Source of the DNA: Owenia fusiformis
Taxonomy: Eukaryota; Annelida; Polychaeta; Sabellida; Oweniidae
Length of the DNA stretch: 64,000 nt
Direction of reading: 5' to 3'
Assembly: GCA_903813345.2 (NCBI GenBank)
Contig: CAIIXF020000001.1
Location: forward strand, 16,387,915 to 16,451,914
Positions 57,611-64,000 of the stretch are shown here, piece after piece. Below the pieces are notes generated by a model, which did no database searches, was not told the origin of the DNA, and worked only from the letters and a program-made list of their open reading frames with translations. A program made the translations under genes and the position numbers. Within the stretch, counting starts at the first letter, position 1. Each line of letters opens with the position of its first letter.

Positions 57611-57829
57611 ATGCGAAGACTTAAGTTTCGTTCGAGAAAGAATGTTGACGACAATCCTCGCGAGAAATTTATAGTGGACTTTGAGATTCAGGAAAGATTT
57701 ATACTTAGAAAATGCTTTGAAAAGCAAAATTATTTGGTAATGTGGCAAAGTGTCTTGTTGACACAGGCGCTCAAAAAGTCTTTAATTGACACAGAGTTTT
57801 TTTTAAGCCGTATGCCTATAGAATTATGA
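57611..57829 (+). pseudogene. aspartic protease relic
   Basis: A 72-codon open stretch. Across it, in a different frame, 57748-57774 encodes CLVDTGAQ (DTGA at 57760-57771), the active-site motif of retroelement aspartic proteases, soon followed by a stop (TTTAATTGA). The motif and the surrounding open stretch are in different frames, so a frameshift has occurred. Only the catalytic loop is recognisable; the flap and the second half of the fold were not found. Confidence 0.7.
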
Positions 57830-60800
57830 TATTTAGGTCTATCCTGAATTTTAAATCAGAACAATAAGAACCGGAAATGAAAGGTTAAATTTAAAAGAAA
57901 AACGTTCACACAAATAACAATCAGACATATAGTATTCCGATGATGTTATTTGTCATATAAGGATTAAATAGGACAAAATGCAAATTGTCAATTTTTTTGA
58001 ATAAATGTTACATGAAATCATGATTAACTTTAACATAAAAATTTTAATTGAGGCCATTCTAGAATTGTATTCTCATATTGATTCAAGAAACCTACATAAA
58101 TCAAGACTAGCTGTTTATGCTAAAGTCAAAATAGACTTCACGAAAATCTCTCGAAGGGAAATGTTTAGCAATATATTCTCGATCCAGTAAATTTATGACC
58201 AGGAGTAGGTCTATAAGAAAAATTACAAATGAAAATTATCAAATGCAGTGTGCATACCTCTGCAAAAGAATATGATAATGTTAAGGTACATACGTGTCAC
58301 TAGTTCCTAAGTTAACTCCTGAACGCAGGATCCAAGAGAATCATATGCATGGTAAACGCATGCCTTAATATTTTATGAGCTCTTTGCTTCAGGCAAGTTA
58401 GGTTATTGTGACCCGTCGAAAACCAAAAATAAAAACAAAACCTGTTACTGATACTGGTATAGTAAATTAATATCAGTTGTTAAAAGTTAATAACTACCTA
58501 ACGTAGTTAATAAGATCAGTAAATCTAAAAAATATAGATTTGAAACGGTAATCCGCAATAAAGTATCAAGTAGACAAGTTTCTACCAAGAAATGATACAT
58601 AATTAAAGTAAGATCACATATAAGAAAATTTGAGAGGAATCTAGAGAAATGATTCCATTCTTAAAGGTGAATAACTTAAGGTAACACCACACTGGAAGAG
58701 AGTAGGTGAGAAGTTTATAAGATTTATGACTAAAATACTCATCATAGGTATAAAAGTCAATAAGTAGGAACGGTGGACTGACCCTTGCAAAACATGCAAG
58801 TCATTTAATGAAGCTGATTAAACCTTTATCAGAAGGATATCAAGTGGTCAATGTAATGTCCACACCTACGATTGCGTAAGCAATGTGAGATATGTTGTTA
58901 TAAGTTAGAATAAGTTAGAAATATGAGATAAGTTAGAAACAGGAGAATGCCAAATAAAATATTACCTGAAGGTTATAATCTTGACACAATCACTGTGATG
59001 ATTGATGCAGAAGATAAACCTAGCAAATGTTTCAAATCTGTCTGTGAAAATTAAGATAACAGGTATAAAAGCTCCTGATTGTAATAACAGGTATAAAGCT
59101 CCTGATTATAATTCACAATAAAATGAATTAAAACTAGAGGGTATAAGAGTTAGGAGAAGGGCATATGAAGATAATTGATCCTCAACCATAGAGAAGTCGA
59201 TGGAATAGATAAATAAAAGAAGATATAGTGTATACACATAAGAAATGAAGATGATTAATATAAAATGAGTATTATGTAATTAAGAGATATAAAGAAATTA
59301 AGAGAGTTTAAAAGCTATTTAAAATGGGAGTCAAATAGAACCCCATAAGCTATATTTTGAATCTGATAGTGAAGTACATTAAAAGGAAAGATTCATTCCT
59401 GATTTAGTCTCACTTCAAAATGATTCTTAATGGTAGAATAAGATAATGAGAAATGCTATAGAAAGCAATTAAGCATTGACCAATGAAGAGTCAATGGAGA
59501 ACATAAGTAATGAAGATGTCGAGTATAATAAAAGTAAATATGTATATGAGAGAGATGATGATTATGAAGTAGAGAAGAGTTATGAAGTACTAGTATTGTT
59601 TTAAGGAGGGTAAAAGTAGAACCCCATTATTTGCTAGAATAAAGCAAGTTATAAAATTCTTTATGGGAATCGGAAACAATCAATAATTCCCCAATTATGT
59701 AGATAATTAAATCAGAAACCTGCTTTAATGACAGGAAAGTAAGTGTACGATCAGCTTACAAGTATTATATCGAATAGAGTTGTAAAAACGCATTAATTAA
59801 GTTGTTATTGTCCGGAAAGAATGATTTCTTAGGGTGGAAGATGGTGGTCAAATTTTCACAATATTTAAATTCACCATTTTGGAAAAGACAAACAGATTCT
59901 GTGTGATGACGTCATAATATAACAATGCTAACTTAACGCTCATATTTATGCAAAAAAAGTGTGGACAGGCAGAATTTCGTACCAACAAGATATATATTTT
60001 GATCAATTATACATTAAATCGTTTGAAAGTTGAATTATTCTTTTTTGATTCCTGAAAGGCATATCATATTCTATGTTTTTATCAAAAAACTATATCATTT
60101 CGATTAAAATTCAGTCTGTAAGAAGTATAAATTGAAAGAAATATGAAGTGAAGCTATGTGAAAAATTCACAAAATTACGTTTCATTTTTTGAGTTCAAAT
60201 ATTTCTAATTGAGGGATAAACATTCAAAACTTTCCAATGTTTCAGCATGTTCTTTTAAATATACCCCTTACTACATACAATTAATTTCATTTAATTTGAA
60301 CCAGTATATATTGAGATAGACATTATTTTATCACCGCAATTCCAAGTGAAGCCTTTACAAAATAAGACGTTACGCCGTTAGCGTATTATATGTTCTCCTT
60401 TATTATTCATTGCTTTAAATAAATAAAACTAAATATTCGAGTCAAAATAAATTACAAATAATGCATTTAACAATCCTTAATATCTTCCCGTCTGTGTATA
60501 TCAGTTGAATATGACAAGGGGCACTGTGAAAGAGTCCAGAAAGACGGTGCGACAACGAGAGCGCAGGGCCGAAAAGCGCGACAAGGAAGAAAACGAGTAG
60601 GGTTTGAAATGTCTACTTTCTGGTGATTCTAATTCTGTATATCGTAACACAACCTTTTTGAATATAGAATTGTATTGAAGCGCACATTAATCTGAACAAA
60701 ACTTGAAGTTTTTAAGAAGATTCCACGAATATTAAAACGTTTGCAATTACTTGGAGAAGCATTGCGCATATTTATCGCGTAAATCTTTGCATTTTGTCGG

Positions 60801-63141
60801 TAAAATGAACAATTACACTGTTACGCCGTGATGTACAGTATCTGACGTCGTATCTTTGGCGATTGAACAAGTTGACAATTCCATAGTCGGATTACATTTC
60901 GGCTAATATTCCAAAGAAAGCGCTAACTAGAGTCAAAATGAATTATCAGTGCAATTTAGATATTTCAAAATTCTGAAAAATTCAATTATCATGAGGAAAT
61001 AAATCTACGCAAGAATTATGAAAATATCCAATAATCAATTATTGATAAAAGCGGCAATGAGTGATAATTAGGTCATACGCTGTAAGATCATGAGAAATCG
61101 TGGCTTTCTATTAGCCTCACACTAGTATGTATTTCTGTTGAAGACAGAAAAATGTGATGAGTATCAGAATGCTGTAAGCACAAACTGCCAAAACATATAC
61201 CTTATTGTAGGTATTGAAAAATAAATCAGAACTTTGATTGTTCTCTGATGATCAAAGACAATTATATATACCAGAGTGAACCTATTATATGATAGATTTA
61301 ATGAAAATTAAACATAACTAATTACTAAAATGAATTGTTAATGCGGCTAAGGTTGAATTAAATTTGGAAGAGTCTTTGTCGTGAAAATCACCGGTCACTT
61401 TGATACTACTAGAAAAATCTTTGGGAAAATGGCAAAGATGTTAAACGGTTTACATATGACTTGAAGTGGATCAGTTGAGTTTCGGAAAGAAAAGAGCTGT
61501 TTTGGGATAAATATGACCGATGTGTTGATTTGTGTTTCTTTTGCTCCAGTTGCGATTGCGATTGTCATAAATATTAACTGGATGACAATAATAAAATATA
61601 TATATATATATATTGAGTTTTATTGACGATGGAGAGCATAATTAGACTAGAAGGTCGTCACGTGACAATAAGTTCCATGTGAATACAACTATAAGTCGTG
61701 ATTAAGAATTTGTAAAACATTAGGTCACCCAAATTAGGTCAAACGTTATATTGACCATGATGACATTTTATATACTTGTAACGACGATAAAAGTTTGCGT
61801 TAAAAGAATAGCGTGCTATTTGTGAAAAACTAAGTGTGTTATAAGAATATAAATTGCATGTTAAACCTTGAAATGCATGAGGAATAAAAGGGGAATTTAT
61901 TAAAATTGCTATATACATCATACTTCACACTAACGCTTTTAACAGACCAGCAGTTTCTAGAAGGCCTGAGAATAAATAGTTGTCCTTCGGACAATGAAAA
62001 GGCCTAGAGCGAAGAAGAGGTCGAAACATCATACGCTATCATCTCAAGAATCCCCTTTTTGATCAATTTAACACCAGATGTAAATAATTAACTGATCTAA
62101 TACATAATCACATATAACCAACTATATATATATATTCAAAGCATGTTTTACTAATTCAGTGCATGAGTAATAAATGCACTAAACACACTTAGTGTGTGCG
62201 CATGATAACTACTATGAAATATAACGTGTGTATCATCATAACGTATAATCCAGGTGTACATAATTAATTGATCAAATAGTTTATTAACCGATATTACCTC
62301 AGTGTCTTTAACTGAAGTGAGTTGTAAATAATACTAACATTAATTTATTAATCACATATTTATCATCAAGCATGAACAACATCTTATTGGAAGATGTTTT
62401 AACTGCATGAGATACGATTAACTGCCTCGTGAGAAGTACCTTATTGGAAGGTGCGGTTTGGCAGAATTTAAGTAGAAGTCATATAGATGGCGAAGTTCAT
62501 TGAATATGAGATGTTAGGCATAGAGATAAGTTAAGATAAGTTTAGTTAAGTATCGTCATTGCATGCACTCATATACATACTATTCATCTATTAATCACAT
62601 TTACTCACCATATTTAACCATTATAACCCATAATATATTAATCACTAATAAAATAACAAAAAGAAGAAGATGACGAGATGACTTCAGAGGCGAATAGCTC
62701 CAACAATGATGAACAAGAGAATCACCAGGTGCCATCTATCCATGAGTTACACAACATATGTACGTTGAATGCGGATTATAAGTGATATCGATAGCAAATA
62801 TGGACGCTGAAGGTGAACTCAGAAGATACAGTGATATGAAGAGAATGGATAGACATTAAATGCATATCCATCTACCACTACAATTCATAAACGCTTATAG
62901 TGATATGAAGACAGACACGAAGTGTGCTGATTAACAGTTAATTAAACTATGAACTCTGGAGCATGAAAGTAATCCTGGTCTTTCACCACATTCATTGGAA
63001 CCAGGAACCACGTCAACCTAATGGGTTGTTGCGCGGCCGGAATGTGGTATATCATCTTAAAAATATAAAGTAAAAATAAAATAAATAAATAAATAAATAA
63101 CCTATATTGTAAAGTAAATTAACCAGGTATGGTTAATTTCT
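57830..63141 (+). pseudogene. decayed interior of the LTR element
   Basis: AT-rich and full of stops. 58750-59130 keeps short cysteine-containing coding-like stretches in more than one frame (for example TDPCKTCKSF and IDAEDKPSKCF), consistent with a broken third ORF, possibly Env-like, or with pol remains; neither is proven. No YxDD motif or HHCC zinc site was recognised. From about 59800 to 62600 the sequence may include later insertions. (AT)n lies near 61594 and 62122, and (AAAT)n at about 63078-63102. Confidence 0.5.
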
Positions 63142-63154
63142 AAAGAAGGGGAGA
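63142..63154 (+). other. polypurine tract
   Basis: AAAGAAGGGGAGA ends one base before the TG that starts the 3' LTR. This is the standard plus-strand primer position in LTR retroelements. Confidence 0.85.
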
Positions 63155-63518
63155 TTGTTATGATTCGGTCAGTACGTAATTATATTTAATTATATATAAT
63201 TACTTTATTATTTATTTATTATTTATATCCAATATAAAATACAATTTATATTCAGCATATTCCAACCTTGTAAAGATCTTGCTGTATTCTTATGATTAAT
63301 GACTATTTAGACCTTTGCTTTAGTACAGGGGAATCCCTACGCTACTATATTCAGCCAAAATAAAGATATATCAGAAGAATTCTGACAAGTTGTTACTTTC
63401 AACAACCAATCACGACTCGGAATTATGATTTGAATCTTGCTTACATAAGCATGATATCAGCAATATTCTTACTTACATTTGCACAATTTTGACAGGTAAA
63501 ATAATGTATTTTACCTGG

Positions 63519-63526
63519 TATATAAA
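63519..63526 (+). promoter_or_regulatory. LTR TATA box
   Basis: TATATAAA, about 30 bp upstream of a TCAGTAACTTTCAGTAAC repeat (63548-63565) that could be the initiator. The matching site of the 5' LTR is in the gap. Confidence 0.65.
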
Positions 63527-63714
63527 GAAGTCGGCAAGATCTGTTGATTCAGTAACTTTCAGTAACTTTTACTCGATAACAACAACATCAAGAATGAAGT
63601 AAGTTTTACTCACTCACAACGATGCTCAACAACTAATGAAAGGAGGAACAATAGCAAGCCTACTGAAGTTCTGCTGACCGAATCAATAATGGAGATCGAC
63701 GATCAAGAAATTAA

Positions 63715-63720
63715 AATAAA
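63715..63720 (+). promoter_or_regulatory. LTR polyadenylation signal
   Basis: AATAAA in the 3' LTR, about 195 bp downstream of the TATA box, which is compatible with the R region lying between them. The same hexamer is the first base-called sequence after the gap in the 5' LTR. Confidence 0.6.
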
Positions 63721-63821
63721 TTAAGAAACGAATCTGGATGAGTCGTGTTAGATAAGAAGGAAGGAACCTCGCGAGTACCAAATGACCTCAAGATCCCGAA
63801 GCAACAGTTACGATCGCGGTC

Positions 63822-63929
63822 CGTAACAATTAGCATCGCTGTGCGGGTAGCGATACGTAACAAGTGGTGTCGCTGTGTGGATAATGAACGTAACAATTGG
63901 TGTCGCTGTGCGGGTAGCGATCCGTCACA
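63822..63929 (+). repeat. U5 tandem repeats resembling the primer-binding region
   Basis: Three ~34-bp units of the form CGTAACAATTGGTGTCGCTG then TGCGGGTAGCGAT, starting at 63822, 63856 and 63889, and ending with CGTCACA. In the 5' copy the same periodicity (56608, 56642, 56676, 56710, 56743) runs across the LTR end into the primer-binding site. Confidence 0.85.
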
Positions 63930-64000
63930 TATTGTTATTTAAGAATGCACACTTGACACTTTGCAAGTGTGTCACAAAAGAGGATTGACAGTGTTTGATA
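63930..64000. other. flank of LTR element, no gene recognised
   Basis: Short tail of the window. It contains ACACTTGACACTTTGCAAGTGT, an imperfect inverted repeat. It is too short to tell whether the interrupted host gene continues here. Confidence 0.5.

Larger units (their letters stand above)
56501..63929 (+). mobile_element. degenerate LTR retrotransposon
   Basis: A partial 5' LTR (56501-56716), primer-binding site (56719-56734), gag-like frame (57072-57608), protease relic (about 57735-57790), a long stop-filled interior, polypurine tract (63142-63154) and complete 3' LTR (63156-63929). The paired LTR parts differ at about eight positions in ~216 bp, implying moderate age. No intact reverse transcriptase or integrase was recognised, so the superfamily (Ty3/Gypsy, BEL/Pao or other) is undetermined. 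Confidence 0.88.
63156..63929 (+). repeat. 3' LTR, complete (774 bp)
   Basis: It starts TGTTATGATTCGG and ends CCGTCACA; the 5' LTR ends GTAACA, giving TGTTA/TAACA inverted termini. U3 is about 63156-63550. A TATA box lies at 63519 and a polyadenylation signal at 63715. U5 is repetitive. It is flanked on the right by TATTGTTATT; the left target duplication is in the gap. Confidence 0.92.

Overview
This is a 64 kb window of AT-rich animal DNA, probably from a marine invertebrate. It is almost entirely non-genic and built from nested transposable elements. There are no operons, ribosome-binding sites or CRISPR arrays. The organism call is inference: an L1/Tx1-group LINE, a CR1/L2/Jockey-type LINE with an N-terminal 2A peptide (a trait known from sea urchin, lancelet and molluscs), TTAA elements and snapback elements together suggest a lophotrochozoan, perhaps a mollusc, but the phylum is not proven.

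Layout. 1.3-11.8 kb: a large foldback element whose inverted arms are tandem arrays of a ~184-bp unit. A structurally intact LINE (ORF1 + ORF2, 32-nt poly(A), 13-bp target duplication) is inserted in its left arm. 11.8-18.4 kb: two direct copies of a dispersed repeat flank a TIR element filled with an AGGTCA-rich array, and a decayed LINE 3' end split by a 2.8-kb foldback element (6-bp duplication, ~0.7-kb central palindrome). 20.2-24.6 kb: a complete but frameshifted LINE with a 15-bp target duplication and a 2A motif. 27.5-43.2 kb: TTAA elements, a 910-bp TIR element present twice (once nested in a TTAA element), small GCGTAGC-ended elements, snapbacks and a tRNA-like relic. 45.2-46.2 kb: a 5'-truncated LINE. 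47-55 kb: palindromes and minisatellites, one inside a TIR element. 55.8-56.0 kb: the only plausible host exon, an N-glycosylation-rich N-terminus with a uORF, cut by a 500-N gap. 56.5-63.9 kb: a degenerate LTR retrotransposon whose 5' LTR runs into that gap.

How the parts relate. The only apparently functional genes are ORF1 and ORF2 of the L1/Tx1-type LINE: an RNA-binding chaperone plus an endonuclease/reverse transcriptase. Everything else is non-autonomous or broken. Insertion order can be read from the nesting: foldback before LINE; LINE 3' relic before 2.8-kb foldback; solo TTAA end before TTAA element before 910-bp element. All similarities were judged by eye; no database or alignment was run.
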